Source: Paenibacillus thermotolerans
Lineage (GTDB): Bacteria > Bacillota > Bacilli > Paenibacillales > YIM-B00363
DNA length: 51,285 nt
Assembly (NCBI RefSeq): GCF_028745515.1
Contig: NZ_JAQZSG010000033.1
Coordinates: 1 to 51,285 of the forward strand
Direction of reading: 5' to 3'
The notes beneath the pieces were generated by a model. It saw nothing but the letters and a program-made list of their open reading frames with translations, was not told the DNA's origin and did no database searches. The position numbers were made by a program, and so were the translations under genes. Below, one piece after another: positions 8,669-17,475 of this stretch. The first letter of the stretch is position 1, and each line of letters begins with the position of its first letter.

Positions 8669-10429
8669 GTGAAGCTAACCCTCAATAACTTTCGTTTACG
8701 GAACAAAATGCTCATTGTATACTTTCTGTCCGTGTTCGTGCCGATCGTTTTTACCAACATTGTTTTTTATAATGTCACGATCGAAAATGTGAAGAAGCAG
8801 CGTATGCAGGACATCTCAAGGGCCGTCGAGCAAATCAAACAGGAATTCCGTTCCGAAATCGAGGATGCGGTCGGCATTTCGGGCGTGTTTTATACGGATC
8901 TTCTGCTTAACGAGATTATAGAAGCGGATTACGACAGCCCGATCGATTACCTCGAGGCGTACGATTCCTATTTGCGAAGAGTGCTCAACAGCTATGCGCC
9001 CGTATATCATTCGGTCCAGGCGATCACGGTATATGTGGACAACCCCACCATGCTGCATTCCGGAGGCATCGGGTATATTTCGGAGGAAGTAAAGAACAAA
9101 GAATGGTATCGGATCATTACCGGCATGAAATATTCCGCTCCGATTTTTTTGCGGACCGAATCGAACGGGGCGAAAGATACATTCAGTATCGTCCGTAAGA
9201 TGGATTTCGTGAGCGGCCAAAATTCTCGGGAAAAAATATTGAAAATCGATTTGCGGACTTCGGCGATCAACCAAATTTTCTCCAATCTGAATTTGCAAGG
9301 CAACATCTATCTCGTTAACGAGAAAGGAGTAATCGATTATACGACGGATAAAAGCGTGGATTGGAGGAAGGAACACGTAGCCTTCGACAAGCTTTCGCTC
9401 TCCGAAGGCACGATTACGCTCGAGACCGATTACGCGTACGTCAATTATTTGGACGGCTGGCGCATTATCGGGACGATCTCGGAGAACGAAGTACTGAAGG
9501 AAGTGCGGAAATCGCGCGACTTTATCGTGTTGCTGGCAAGCGTCAATATGGTCATTCCGACGTTCATCATCATTTGGTTTACGAGATCGTTGAACAATCG
9601 ATTGGCCCGGATTTTGAAGCATATGAAGAAGGTAAAAAACCAGCAATACGACACGATCGATCATGCGGAATCCCGCGATGAAATCGGGCAGCTGACCGGC
9701 GAATTCAACCGGATGACGCTGCGGGTCAAAAGTTTGATCCAAGACGTTTACATGGCGGACCTGCAAAAGAAGGATCTTGAACTGCAGAGCCGTTATGCGC
9801 AATTGAACGCCTTGCAGAGCCAAATCAATCCGCACTTTCTGTTTAACGCATTGGAGGCGATCCGGATGCGCAGCTTGATCAAGAACGAGCAGGAAACCGC
9901 GAAAATTATCCGGAATATGGCGAAAGTTTTGCGAAATTCGCTCGTTTGGCGAAAAGATATGGTCACCGTCAGGGAAGAAATGGAGTTCATCGATTGCTTC
10001 CTTGAGATTCAAAAATACCGGTTCGGAGACAAGCTCGTTTACCGGCTGGAAGTGGAAGAGTCGGCCTACGATTGCCAGGTGCCTAAGATGGCGTTCCTGC
10101 CTTTTGTGGAAAATGCGAGCATCCATGGCGTGGAACCGCTGAAGGGGAACGGTCTGATCGAATTGACGATCGGCGTTTCGCAGGACAAGCTCCTATTCGA
10201 GCTTAAGGATAACGGAGTCGGAATGGATGAAGAAAAGCTTCGGGAGCTGCGGGACTACCTGGGGAGGCCTGAGGAGATGGGCGACCGCATCGGCGTCCAA
10301 AATGTCGTCTATCGCTTAAAGCTGTATTACGGCGATCGTTTCCGCATTCAATTCGACAGCGAGCCGGGGAAAGGAACCGTCGTCCGGATCGCCATCCCGT
10401 TGGAAAACAATCGGTATTCCGTCGCTTGA
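8669..10429 (+). CDS. YesM-type sensor histidine kinase
   Basis: Membrane sensor kinase of about 586 residues: first membrane helix (about 14-36), large extracellular sensor region (about 37-280), second helix (about 282-303), HAMP segment with DEIGQLTGEFNRM, histidine-kinase domain with phospho-acceptor His389 in QINPHFLFNALEAIRM, and a HATPase domain with FVENASIHG, DNGVGMD and GDRIGVQNV. This is the YesM/LytS-like class that normally pairs with an AraC-type response regulator (YesN). No such regulator is adjacent or anywhere in the window. I prefer GTG 8669, with AAGGGG 10 bases upstream, over an in-frame ATG at 8648 that has no ribosome site and lies in the operator. It probably senses sugar, perhaps through the adjacent binding protein. 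Confidence 0.92.
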   Translation: MKLTLNNFRLRNKMLIVYFLSVFVPIVFTNIVFYNVTIENVKKQRMQDISRAVEQIKQEFRSEIEDAVGISGVFYTDLLLNEIIEADYDSPIDYLEAYDSYLRRVLNSYAPVYHSVQAITVYVDNPTMLHSGGIGYISEEVKNKEWYRIITGMKYSAPIFLRTESNGAKDTFSIVRKMDFVSGQNSREKILKIDLRTSAINQIFSNLNLQGNIYLVNEKGVIDYTTDKSVDWRKEHVAFDKLSLSEGTITLETDYAYVNYLDGWRIIGTISENEVLKEVRKSRDFIVLLASVNMVIPTFIIIWFTRSLNNRLARILKHMKKVKNQQYDTIDHAESRDEIGQLTGEFNRMTLRVKSLIQDVYMADLQKKDLELQSRYAQLNALQSQINPHFLFNALEAIRMRSLIKNEQETAKIIRNMAKVLRNSLVWRKDMVTVREEMEFIDCFLEIQKYRFGDKLVYRLEVEESAYDCQVPKMAFLPFVENASIHGVEPLKGNGLIELTIGVSQDKLLFELKDNGVGMDEEKLRELRDYLGRPEEMGDRIGVQNVVYRLKLYYGDRFRIQFDSEPGKGTVVRIAIPLENNRYSVA

Positions 10430-10464
10430 TATACTTTTCTAAATAGAAACTATAGATTATGCGG

Positions 10465-10506
10465 TTAACTGAAATTCAGCTAACTTCTATAATGAAAGTG
10501 CTTACA
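10465..10506 (+). promoter_or_regulatory. Promoter with overlapping cre-like operator
   Basis: TTAACT (10465-10470), a 17-base spacer and TATAAT (10488-10493) make a good sigma-A promoter. TGAAAGTGCTTACA (10493-10506) overlaps the -10 box and start point and is the exact reverse complement of 8634-8647. This fits repression of the binding-protein operon by CcpA or another LacI-family protein. Confidence 0.7.
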
Positions 10507-10542
10507 TTTAACATCTTTATTTGAAAGGGGTTAGCTTTTGCT

Positions 10543-12264
10543 ATGGCGAAAAAGAGGTTACTGCTCATCCTGCTGGCGGTCGTCATGACGGTTTCCATGC
10601 TTGCGGGCTGCGCCGGAAACGGCGATAAAGGCGGCAGCGGCGAAAACGGAAAATCGGCTGCGGAGTCGTCCGGCAATGAAGACGCCGGGACCGGGGAACA
10701 GTCCGAGAAACCGCTCGACAAAGTAACGTTCACTTACTTCAACGGTGTGGCCGGCAAGAAGGATATCAACTCCAACGAGACGACGATCGGCAAAGCGCTT
10801 GAAGATCAAACCGGCGTCAATTTCAAACTGGAATACCTCGTCGGCGACCTGAATACCAAAATCGGTACGATGATCGCTTCCAACGAGTATCCGGACGTGC
10901 TTGTTCCGGACGCCGCGATCGATAAAGTGATCGATGCCGGCGGCTTTATCGACCTGACCGAATACATTGAGAAATATCCGAACCTGAAGAGAGTATTCGG
11001 CCCTTATTTGAATCAAATGAAAGCTCCCGACGGGAAAATTTATATTTTGCCTTTTTCAACGGTCGTAGGGGAGTACGTTCCGGACCCGAACATCAACCAA
11101 GGCGCATACTGGGTACAGCGCCGGGTGCTGAAGGAAGCGGGTTATCCGAAAATCCGGACTTTGGACGAGTACTTCAAGCTGGTTGAAGATTTCGTGGCGA
11201 AGCACAAAGACGAAAATTTGACGGGCTTTCTTACCTTGACGCACGACTGGAGATTTTTCGCGACCTCCAACCAGCCGATGCATCTGCTCGGTTACCCGAA
11301 CGACGGCAACGTGATCGTCGACATGAACACGTTCGAAGCGAAAACGTACGCAGCCTCCGAGGCAACCAAACGCTGGGCGCAGAAGATGAACGAAGTGAAC
11401 GCGAAAGGCTTGTTCGACAAAACTTCTTTCGTCGATAACTACGATCAATATATTGCGAAGCTGGCATCTCATAAAGTCGTCGGATTTTTCGATTACGGCT
11501 GGCAGATCAACAATGCGCAGCTCAACTTGAAGGACGCCGCGAAGAAGGATCCTTCGCAGGACGATTTCGTGTATTTCCCGCTCCCGGTTACGTTTGACGG
11601 AGGCAAAGAGCAATATCTCGATCCTCCGGGCTTCGTGAAAAACCGCGGCGCAGGCGTTACGGTCAGCGCCAAGGATCCGGACCGCATCATGGCGTTCTTC
11701 GATACGCTGCTTAAAGAGGAAAACCAAGTGCTCCGAAGCTGGGGTATTAAAGGCGAAACGTACGAAGTCGACGGGAACGGCCGCTTCTACCGCACGGCGG
11801 AACAAATCGCCAAAATCGACGAACCGTTCAGAGAACAATTCGGCTTCAAATATTTCGATTGGGATTGGCCGCAATACAATACGAACTCCACGCTGTCGGA
11901 CGGCAACGCGCTGTCGCCGGGCTTGCAGCCGGAAGTGTTCCAGATGGGACTTACGGCGGAAGACAAAGCGATTCTCGAGAAATACGGCGTAAAGACGTAT
12001 TCCGAAATGTTCGCCGCACCGGATAACCGTCCTTGGTTCCCCGCGTGGGGCATTCCGAAGGAGCAAGGGTCGCCGCAGCAAATTTGGGAAACGAAGAAAG
12101 ACGAGCTCACGAAAAAATATATCCCGAAATTGATTTTAGCGAAACCGGCAGATTTCGAATCGGTATGGCAAGAGTATATCGGCGAGTTCGGCAAGCTCGA
12201 TACCGCCGGTTACGAAAGCTGGTATACGGAGCAAATCAAGAACGTGCTTGATTCTCTGAAATAA
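10543..12264 (+). CDS. Sugar-binding lipoprotein, LplA-type
   Basis: Receptor of the second importer, 573 residues. The signal peptide ends with the lipobox SMLAGC (Cys23), followed by a Gly/Ser/Glu linker and a large type-1 binding fold. Its interior carries phrases frequent in this group, such as MIASNEYPDVLVPD, FGFKYFDWDWPQYNTN and GIPKEQGSPQQIWE. GAAAGGGG precedes the ATG. It has its own promoter after the sensor kinase, and the two permeases follow beyond a hairpin (12281-12335), the usual order receptor-permease-permease. The ligand is unknown. High abundance relative to the permeases would be expected from the hairpin. Confidence 0.93.
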   Translation: MAKKRLLLILLAVVMTVSMLAGCAGNGDKGGSGENGKSAAESSGNEDAGTGEQSEKPLDKVTFTYFNGVAGKKDINSNETTIGKALEDQTGVNFKLEYLVGDLNTKIGTMIASNEYPDVLVPDAAIDKVIDAGGFIDLTEYIEKYPNLKRVFGPYLNQMKAPDGKIYILPFSTVVGEYVPDPNINQGAYWVQRRVLKEAGYPKIRTLDEYFKLVEDFVAKHKDENLTGFLTLTHDWRFFATSNQPMHLLGYPNDGNVIVDMNTFEAKTYAASEATKRWAQKMNEVNAKGLFDKTSFVDNYDQYIAKLASHKVVGFFDYGWQINNAQLNLKDAAKKDPSQDDFVYFPLPVTFDGGKEQYLDPPGFVKNRGAGVTVSAKDPDRIMAFFDTLLKEENQVLRSWGIKGETYEVDGNGRFYRTAEQIAKIDEPFREQFGFKYFDWDWPQYNTNSTLSDGNALSPGLQPEVFQMGLTAEDKAILEKYGVKTYSEMFAAPDNRPWFPAWGIPKEQGSPQQIWETKKDELTKKYIPKLILAKPADFESVWQEYIGEFGKLDTAGYESWYTEQIKNVLDSLK

Positions 12265-12280
12265 TAGCCATGAGTGAAGC

Positions 12281-12335
12281 GAAAGGCCGGCTTACTGCAT
12301 CGCACATTATGCAGTGCGCCTCCAGCCGGCCTTTC
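12281..12335 (+). other. Intercistronic mRNA hairpin after receptor gene
   Basis: GAAAGGCCGGCT (12281-12292) pairs perfectly with AGCCGGCCTTTC (12324-12335), and the inside holds a second 7-bp stem, ACTGCAT with ATGCAGT. No U-tract follows, so it is more likely a 3' stabiliser or partial attenuator between receptor and permeases than a full terminator. A spurious upstream ATG of the next frame (12270) lies just before it. Confidence 0.75.
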
Positions 12336-12380
12336 CTCTTGCTCTGCCCCCGATGCGGTTCCGAAAAGGAGAGAGAGAAA

Positions 12381-13352
12381 TTGGAGAACGATACAACACT
12401 GCCGACTTCCGCCAGGGCGAACCCGAACCATTCGACGGGAATCAAGTTGTTTATTAAGAAGCTGTTCCAGCAGCGGGCTCTTGTTCTCATGTCCGTTCCG
12501 TTCCTGATCTGGCTGTTTATTTTTAAATATGTTCCTTTATGGGGATGGACGATCGCGTTTCAGGACTTTAAACCGGCCAAAAAAATGTTCGAACAGAAAT
12601 GGGTAGGCTTCAAGCATTTCGAATTTTTGTTTCAGGACGAAGCTTTTCTCCGCGTGCTGCGCAATACGCTCGCTATGAGCGTCATTAACCTCGTATTGGG
12701 ATTCGTCACGGCGATCACGCTTGCCATTCTATTAAACGAGCTGCGCCAAGTCGTATTTAAACGCGTCGTACAAACGATCAGCTATTTGCCTCATTTTATC
12801 TCATGGGTAGTCGCCGCAAGCATTATTTCCACCGCTTTGTCCGCGGACGGCGGCATTGTCAACGAATTGCTGATTTGGCTCGGACTCATTAAGGAGCCGA
12901 TTTTATGGTTGGGAGTCGGAGAATACTTCTGGGGCATTCTCGGCGCATCCGAAGTATGGAAGAACGTCGGTTGGAATACAATCGTTTATTTAGCGGCAAT
13001 GACGATGATCGATCCGGCGCAGTATGAAGCGGCGGAAATCGACGGAGCGGGGCGCTTTCAGCGCATTCGGCACATTACGCTTCCGGGGTTGAAGCCGGTC
13101 ATCGTTATTCTCCTTATTATGAACGTTGGAAATATATTGGAGACGGGCTTTGAGCCTCAGTATTTGCTCGGCAACGGAATGAACGTGGATTTTTCGGAAA
13201 ATCTGGAAATCTTCGTACTAAGATACGGCATTTCGATGGGGAACTTCTCGCTGGCGACCGCCGCGGGCATTTTTAAGACCGTCGTAAGCTTCATACTGTT
13301 GTTCTCGGCGAATTCCATCGCCAAGAGACTGGGAGAAGCCAGGCTGTTTTAG
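12381..13352 (+). CDS. Sugar ABC transporter permease, LplB-type
   Basis: First membrane subunit of the second importer, about 323 residues, six helices starting with LVLMSVPFLIWLFIFKYVP. The EAA loop EIDGAGRFQRIRHITLPGLK is clear. I place the start at the TTG at 12381, 7 bases after AAGGAGAG. The frame is open back to an ATG at 12270, but that stretch is the intercistronic hairpin and would add 37 residues without family resemblance. The next permease follows after 30 bases. No ATPase gene is linked. Confidence 0.9.
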   Translation: MENDTTLPTSARANPNHSTGIKLFIKKLFQQRALVLMSVPFLIWLFIFKYVPLWGWTIAFQDFKPAKKMFEQKWVGFKHFEFLFQDEAFLRVLRNTLAMSVINLVLGFVTAITLAILLNELRQVVFKRVVQTISYLPHFISWVVAASIISTALSADGGIVNELLIWLGLIKEPILWLGVGEYFWGILGASEVWKNVGWNTIVYLAAMTMIDPAQYEAAEIDGAGRFQRIRHITLPGLKPVIVILLIMNVGNILETGFEPQYLLGNGMNVDFSENLEIFVLRYGISMGNFSLATAAGIFKTVVSFILLFSANSIAKRLGEARLF

Positions 13353-13382
13353 CGCATTTAACGAGCAAGGAGGGGCTGCAAC

Positions 13383-14309
13383 GTGGAACATGACAAAAAG
13401 CTTTACGGCCGATACCATTCTCCGGCTGACCGCATATTTGATTTTTGCAACATCGTCTTTATGTTTCTGCTGATGACGGTCACCTTGTATCCTTTCATAA
13501 ACATGCTGGCGGTTTCGCTCAACGATGCCAACGATTCGATTAAAGGCGGCATCTATTTGTGGCCGAGGGTGTTTACTTGGGACAATTACGAATATGTGTT
13601 TAAGGAAGCGACCATTTTTCATGCCACGTTAATTTCCATTCTGCGAACGGCGGTCGGCACGTTGGTAACCGTATTTTGCTCGGCGATGGTCGCGTACACG
13701 ATCAGCCGGCCGGAATTCGTGCTTCGGAAATTCGTTACGATCGCTTTCGTGCTTACAATGTATTTCAACGGAGGGCTCATTCCGAACTTTTTGCTGATCC
13801 GGGAATTGGAGCTGCTGAACAGCTTCTGGGTATACATCGTTCCCGGCATAATCGGAGTGTTCAACCTCATTATTATTCGTTCCTTTATTGAAGGGCTGCC
13901 CGAGGGCATTATGGAATCGGCCCGGATCGACGGGGCGGGCGAATTCGCAACCTTCATCAAGATCGTTCTCCCGCTTTCGGTGCCGGTGCTCGCAACGGTA
14001 GCCTTGTTTACGGCGGTGTGGCAATGGAACTCCTGGTTTGACGTCTTTCTGTATAACTCATCCACGATCGATCTCAGCACGCTGCAGTATGAGCTTATGA
14101 AAATATTGCAAAACTCGAACGCTTCCATGTCGGCGAGAACGGCGAGCGACGCCTTTGCCAATTCGCAAAATGCGAGCGCCAACTTCGTTACGCCTACTTC
14201 CGTACGCGCTACCATGACGATCGTTGCGAGCCTGCCGATTATTATGGTTTACCCATTTCTGCAAAAATATTTCGTGAAAGGGATGACGCTGGGCGGAGTG
14301 AAAGGGTAA
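13383..14309 (+). CDS. Sugar ABC transporter permease, LplC/YtcP-type
   Basis: Second membrane subunit of the second importer, 308 residues, GTG start with AAGGAGGGG 8 bases upstream. Six helices, EAA loop ESARIDGAGEFATFIKIVLP, and the C-terminal PFLQKYFVKGMTLGGVKG that typifies LplC-like proteins. A short polar insert rich in Ser, Asn and Ala (NASMSARTASDAFANSQNAS) precedes the last helix, as in relatives. The operon closes at the terminator at 14318. Confidence 0.92.
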   Translation: MEHDKKLYGRYHSPADRIFDFCNIVFMFLLMTVTLYPFINMLAVSLNDANDSIKGGIYLWPRVFTWDNYEYVFKEATIFHATLISILRTAVGTLVTVFCSAMVAYTISRPEFVLRKFVTIAFVLTMYFNGGLIPNFLLIRELELLNSFWVYIVPGIIGVFNLIIIRSFIEGLPEGIMESARIDGAGEFATFIKIVLPLSVPVLATVALFTAVWQWNSWFDVFLYNSSTIDLSTLQYELMKILQNSNASMSARTASDAFANSQNASANFVTPTSVRATMTIVASLPIIMVYPFLQKYFVKGMTLGGVKG

Positions 14310-14317
14310 CGGGTGAG

Positions 14318-14347
14318 CCTTCGGCTGCTATGCCGAAGGTTTTTTTA
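14318..14347 (+). terminator. Rho-independent terminator
   Basis: CCTTCGGC (14318-14325) pairs with GCCGAAGG (14332-14339) across a 6-base loop, followed directly by eight T residues. Confidence 0.93.
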
Positions 14348-14411
14348 TGGGAATATTGTATAACAAGGTCGTTTATCCTTGAAGTGTTGCTCCTCTCGTT
14401 ACCCCTGCGGT

Positions 14412-14596
14412 CTAACGGACATCACAGACGTTATTACGCCAATTTACCCGCCATTGCACCGCTAACGGACACCACAGACGCTAAACCCCGATTTTTGGCG
14501 ATGATCCCTGCTTTTTCGAGGCAATAACTGCAATGGTGTCCGTTACAACTGCAAACGCGATTCAATACGCCGAATAACTACATCTCTGTCCGTTAG
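14412..14596. repeat. Cluster of CTAACGGACA intergenic repeats
   Basis: CTAACGGACATCACAGACG (14412-14430) and CTAACGGACACCACAGACG (14462-14480) are direct repeats differing at one base, 50 bases apart. TGGTGTCCGTTA (14534-14545) and CTGTCCGTTAG (14586-14596) are inverted copies of the same core. The cluster fills most of the 477-base gap between the second importer and the nucleoside operon. There is no coding gene in it: a 65-codon frame at 14330-14527 has no ribosome site and spans the repeats. I recall similar TAACGGAC motifs in Paenibacillaceae intergenic DNA but cannot verify this here. Confidence 0.7.
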
Positions 14597-14746
14597 AAAG
14601 AACCGCAAACCATCCGAATAGGATTGCCCCGATACCTGGATTGCCGCTCCTAACAGTGAGCAGTCGGGAATGAACATAGATGTCGAACATTTTACAGCCA
14701 ACTTTATCGCTTTGTACGGAAATTTGTCGAAATGAGTCAAAATATA

Positions 14747-14776
14747 TTGACATGGGAGCGCTATCACAACTAAATT
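14747..14776 (+). promoter_or_regulatory. Promoter of the nucleoside transporter operon
   Basis: Consensus TTGACA (14747-14752), an 18-base spacer and TAAATT (14771-14776). The spacer contains TGGGAGCGCTATCA (14753-14766), which resembles a cre with one mismatch in the core plus flanks. No purine riboswitch fold was recognised in the short leader. Confidence 0.55.
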
Positions 14777-14824
14777 TATAGAGTATCAAGGTTAGTAGAT
14801 TATCGACAGGAGCGATTACATTAC

Positions 14825-15868
14825 ATGAAGAGACGTTTAATGCTTACGGTAGTATGCTTGCTGACAGCTTCCATGATCGCCGCTTGCGGCGGCAATACGA
14901 ACAATAATGCCGACAACAACGGCGCCGGCGACGATACGGGCAATGGCGGAGCGAAGAAACGCGTCGTCCTCGTCACGCCGGAGAAGATCGGCGTCAATCA
15001 GTTTTTCACACAGATGGAAGACGGACTTGAACAAGCGGGGAAAGATTTCGACCTCGAAACGAAAGTGATCGAATCGACGGATCCGACGCAGGTGGAGCAA
15101 AATCTTCGCGCGGCGGTTGCCGAGGGCTATGACTTGGTCATTACGGCGGCGTTCAGCGCTGCGGATGCGCTGACGAAGGTTGCGGCGGAAAATCCGAATC
15201 AAGCGTTCGCGATTATCGATACCGTCGTCGACGCGCCGAACGTGCGCAGCATCGAGTTCCGCGAACACGAAGCGGCTTATTTGATGGGTGCTGCCGCAGG
15301 CCTTTCGACGAAGACGAATACGGTCGGCGCAATCGTTGCGATGGATGTGCCGCTGCTGTCCAAATACACGTCCGGCTTCGAGCAAGGGCTGAAATCCGTC
15401 AATCCCGATGCGAAGCTGCTCGTGAATTATGTCGGCAGCTTTACGGACCCGGCCAAAGCGAAGGAATTGGCGCTTCTGCAAAATCAGCAAGGGGCGGATT
15501 TCATCGCGGGCATGTCTGCCGTAGGCGATACCGGCGTATTCGAAGCCGCGAAGGAGAAGGGCTTCTATACGGCCGGCCAAGATACGGACAGAACCGTAGA
15601 GGACCCGGAGCATATCGTGCTGTCGCAGCTGAAAGAGACCGACACCGTCACGTATGAGACGGCGAAAGACTTCGCGGAAGGCAAGTTTACGTACGGCTCG
15701 GTCAGCTACGGCTTGAAAGAGAACGGAGTCGGCCTCACATTCGTAACCGCCGATTCGCCGTCCGGCTTGAGCCCGTTCATCGGGCAAGAGAACGTGGACA
15801 AGCTGAAGGCCATTCGCGAAGACATCGTATCGGGCAAGATTGAAGTGAAAAACCCATTGGCTCAATAA
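14825..15868 (+). CDS. BMP-family nucleoside-binding lipoprotein
   Basis: Substrate receptor of a nucleoside ABC importer, PnrA/BmpA/NupN type, 347 residues. The signal peptide ends with SMIAAC (Cys21), then an Asn/Gly linker and a periplasmic-binding fold with the family phrases VTPEKIGVNQFF, FREHEAAYLMGAAAG, GSFTDPAKAKELA and FYTAGQDTDR. It is the first gene of a set with a double ATPase, two permeases and a nucleoside phosphorylase, which together support nucleoside uptake. A hairpin (15885-15911) separates it from the ATPase gene. Confidence 0.93.
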   Translation: MKRRLMLTVVCLLTASMIAACGGNTNNNADNNGAGDDTGNGGAKKRVVLVTPEKIGVNQFFTQMEDGLEQAGKDFDLETKVIESTDPTQVEQNLRAAVAEGYDLVITAAFSAADALTKVAAENPNQAFAIIDTVVDAPNVRSIEFREHEAAYLMGAAAGLSTKTNTVGAIVAMDVPLLSKYTSGFEQGLKSVNPDAKLLVNYVGSFTDPAKAKELALLQNQQGADFIAGMSAVGDTGVFEAAKEKGFYTAGQDTDRTVEDPEHIVLSQLKETDTVTYETAKDFAEGKFTYGSVSYGLKENGVGLTFVTADSPSGLSPFIGQENVDKLKAIREDIVSGKIEVKNPLAQ

Positions 15869-15884
15869 TAGAAGAATAACGAGC

Positions 15885-15911
15885 GAACCGGTTGCATGGG
15901 GCAGCCGGTTC
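15885..15911 (+). other. Intercistronic mRNA hairpin after receptor gene
   Basis: Arms 15885-15895 and 15901-15911 (GAACCGG with CCGGTTC at the base, TGC with GCA at the top, one G-U pair) enclose a 5-base loop. There is no U-tract. The position, just after a binding-protein gene and before the transporter genes, matches the hairpins at 12281 and 30232. Confidence 0.7.
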
Positions 15912-15975
15912 TATTGTTAGAGAGCATGAAGTGGGAAAGGCATCCAATCCCAGTTGAAGGAGGCACGGCTGAGTT

Positions 15976-17475
15976 ATGCTGCTCCAACTTGAGAAAATTA
16001 CAAAGCGTTACGGAGATCTTACGGCGAACGATGAGGTCGATTTCACGCTTGCCGAAGGCGAAGTGCATGCGATCGTAGGCGAGAACGGCGCCGGGAAATC
16101 GACGTTGATGAAGATTCTGTATGGCGAAGAGCAGCCGACGTCCGGCCGGATCGTTCTCGGCGGCAAGGAGATGGCGTTCGGATCGCCTGCCGACGCGATT
16201 GCGGCCGGGATCGGGATGGTGCACCAGCATTTTATGCTGTTCCCTTCTTTTACCGTTGCGGAAAATATCGTCATCGGCCGGGAGCCGCGCAAGGGCGTCG
16301 CATTTAACCGTGCGGATGCGAACGAACAGGTGCGCGCGTTATCCGAGCGATACGGCATGCCCGTCGACCCGAAACAGCCGATCGGGGACTGCCCCGTCGG
16401 CATCCAGCAGCGGGTAGAAATTCTGAAGGTGTTGAATCAGGGCGCCCGCATCGTCATTTTGGACGAGCCGACCGGCGCCTTGACGCCGCTTGAGGTCGAG
16501 GAGCTGCTCAAGTCCATCCGGCAGCTGGCCGGGCAAGGGATCAGCTTCATTCTGATCAGCCACAAGCTGCAAGAGGTCATGAGCGCGGCGGACCGCATTA
16601 CCGTCCTTAAGGACGGGCGCGTAACCGGTGTCATGAACGCCAAGGATACCGACGCGGACGAAGTGTCCCGGCTGATGGTAGGCCGGGAGCTCGTCCGGCG
16701 GGAGAAACGCCGGATCGAACCGGGAGAAGAGATTTTGTCCGTGCACAATGTGACGATCGCAGGCAGCAAGGGGGCGAGACCGGTCCTTAACGGCGTCGAT
16801 TTGCAAGTGAGGGCGGGGGAGATCGTCGGCATCGCGGGCGTTTCCGGCAACGGGCAGTCCGAGCTGATTCAAGCGATAGCGGGTCTTTGCCGCGTCGATC
16901 GCGGAAAAATTATGCTCAGCGGCAAAGACGTTACGAATCAATCTCCGCTGTCCATCCGCAGTGCCGGTCTGGCGCATATCCCGGAAGACCGATATATGTG
17001 GGGCGGAGCGAAGGAAGAAAGCATCGCGGATAACGCCGTCATGGGGCATATCGGCGATCACAGCGCGAATGGTATTTTGCATCAAGGCCGCATCCGGGAG
17101 ACGGTTCGCCGTTTCGTCAATACGTTCAAGATCAAGGCCGGTTCGCCTGAGACGAAAGCGAAGCACTTGTCCGGGGGCAACATGCAGAAGCTGATCGTCG
17201 CGAGGGAGATGGCGCACGGCACACCGTTCGTCATTGCCGCGGAGCCGACCCGCGGCGTAGACATCGGCGCTATGGAGACCATCCATGAGGCGCTGCTGAA
17301 GCGCCGAGAGGAGCTCGGCGCCGTCTTGCTCGTCTCTTCCGAGTTGACCGAAATTTTGCAGCTGTCCGACCGGATTCTCATCATGTTCGAAGGCCGGATT
17401 ACCGGCGAGCTGACAGCGGATGAGGCAACGGAGGAACGAATCAGTCTATTGATGGCGGGAGGTATGGACCGGTGA
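15976..17475 (+). CDS. Nucleoside ABC transporter ATPase (two ATP-binding domains)
   Basis: Cytoplasmic ATPase of 499 residues with two fused nucleotide-binding domains, like YufO/NupO. Domain 1 has Walker A GENGAGKST (35-43), the altered signature PVGIQQR typical of this family and Walker B IVILDEPTGAL. Domain 2 has a degenerate Walker A, GVSGNGQSE, but an intact signature LSGGNMQK and Walker B-like FVIAAEPTRGVD. AAGGAGG lies 12 bases before the ATG. The stop overlaps the next start by 4 bases. It is the only ABC ATPase in the window and belongs to the nucleoside system; it is not a likely partner for the CUT1 sugar permeases. Confidence 0.95.
   Translation: MLLQLEKITKRYGDLTANDEVDFTLAEGEVHAIVGENGAGKSTLMKILYGEEQPTSGRIVLGGKEMAFGSPADAIAAGIGMVHQHFMLFPSFTVAENIVIGREPRKGVAFNRADANEQVRALSERYGMPVDPKQPIGDCPVGIQQRVEILKVLNQGARIVILDEPTGALTPLEVEELLKSIRQLAGQGISFILISHKLQEVMSAADRITVLKDGRVTGVMNAKDTDADEVSRLMVGRELVRREKRRIEPGEEILSVHNVTIAGSKGARPVLNGVDLQVRAGEIVGIAGVSGNGQSELIQAIAGLCRVDRGKIMLSGKDVTNQSPLSIRSAGLAHIPEDRYMWGGAKEESIADNAVMGHIGDHSANGILHQGRIRETVRRFVNTFKIKAGSPETKAKHLSGGNMQKLIVAREMAHGTPFVIAAEPTRGVDIGAMETIHEALLKRREELGAVLLVSSELTEILQLSDRILIMFEGRITGELTADEATEERISLLMAGGMDR

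Noticed and set aside
8816-10126. Long open frame of 436 codons on the minus strand
   Set aside because: It is fully antisense to the YesM-type kinase, whose domains are all recognisable; the antisense translation has no family features. The same applies to other long antisense frames such as 11056-12081 and 14837-15865.
12270-12380. ATG at 12270 as start of the second LplB-type permease
   Set aside because: The stretch forms the intercistronic hairpin, and a TTG at 12381 has AAGGAGAG at the right distance; family members begin close to that point.
14330-14527. Open frame of 65 codons in the gap after the second importer
   Set aside because: It begins in the terminator tail, has no ribosome site and consists mainly of the intergenic repeat cluster.
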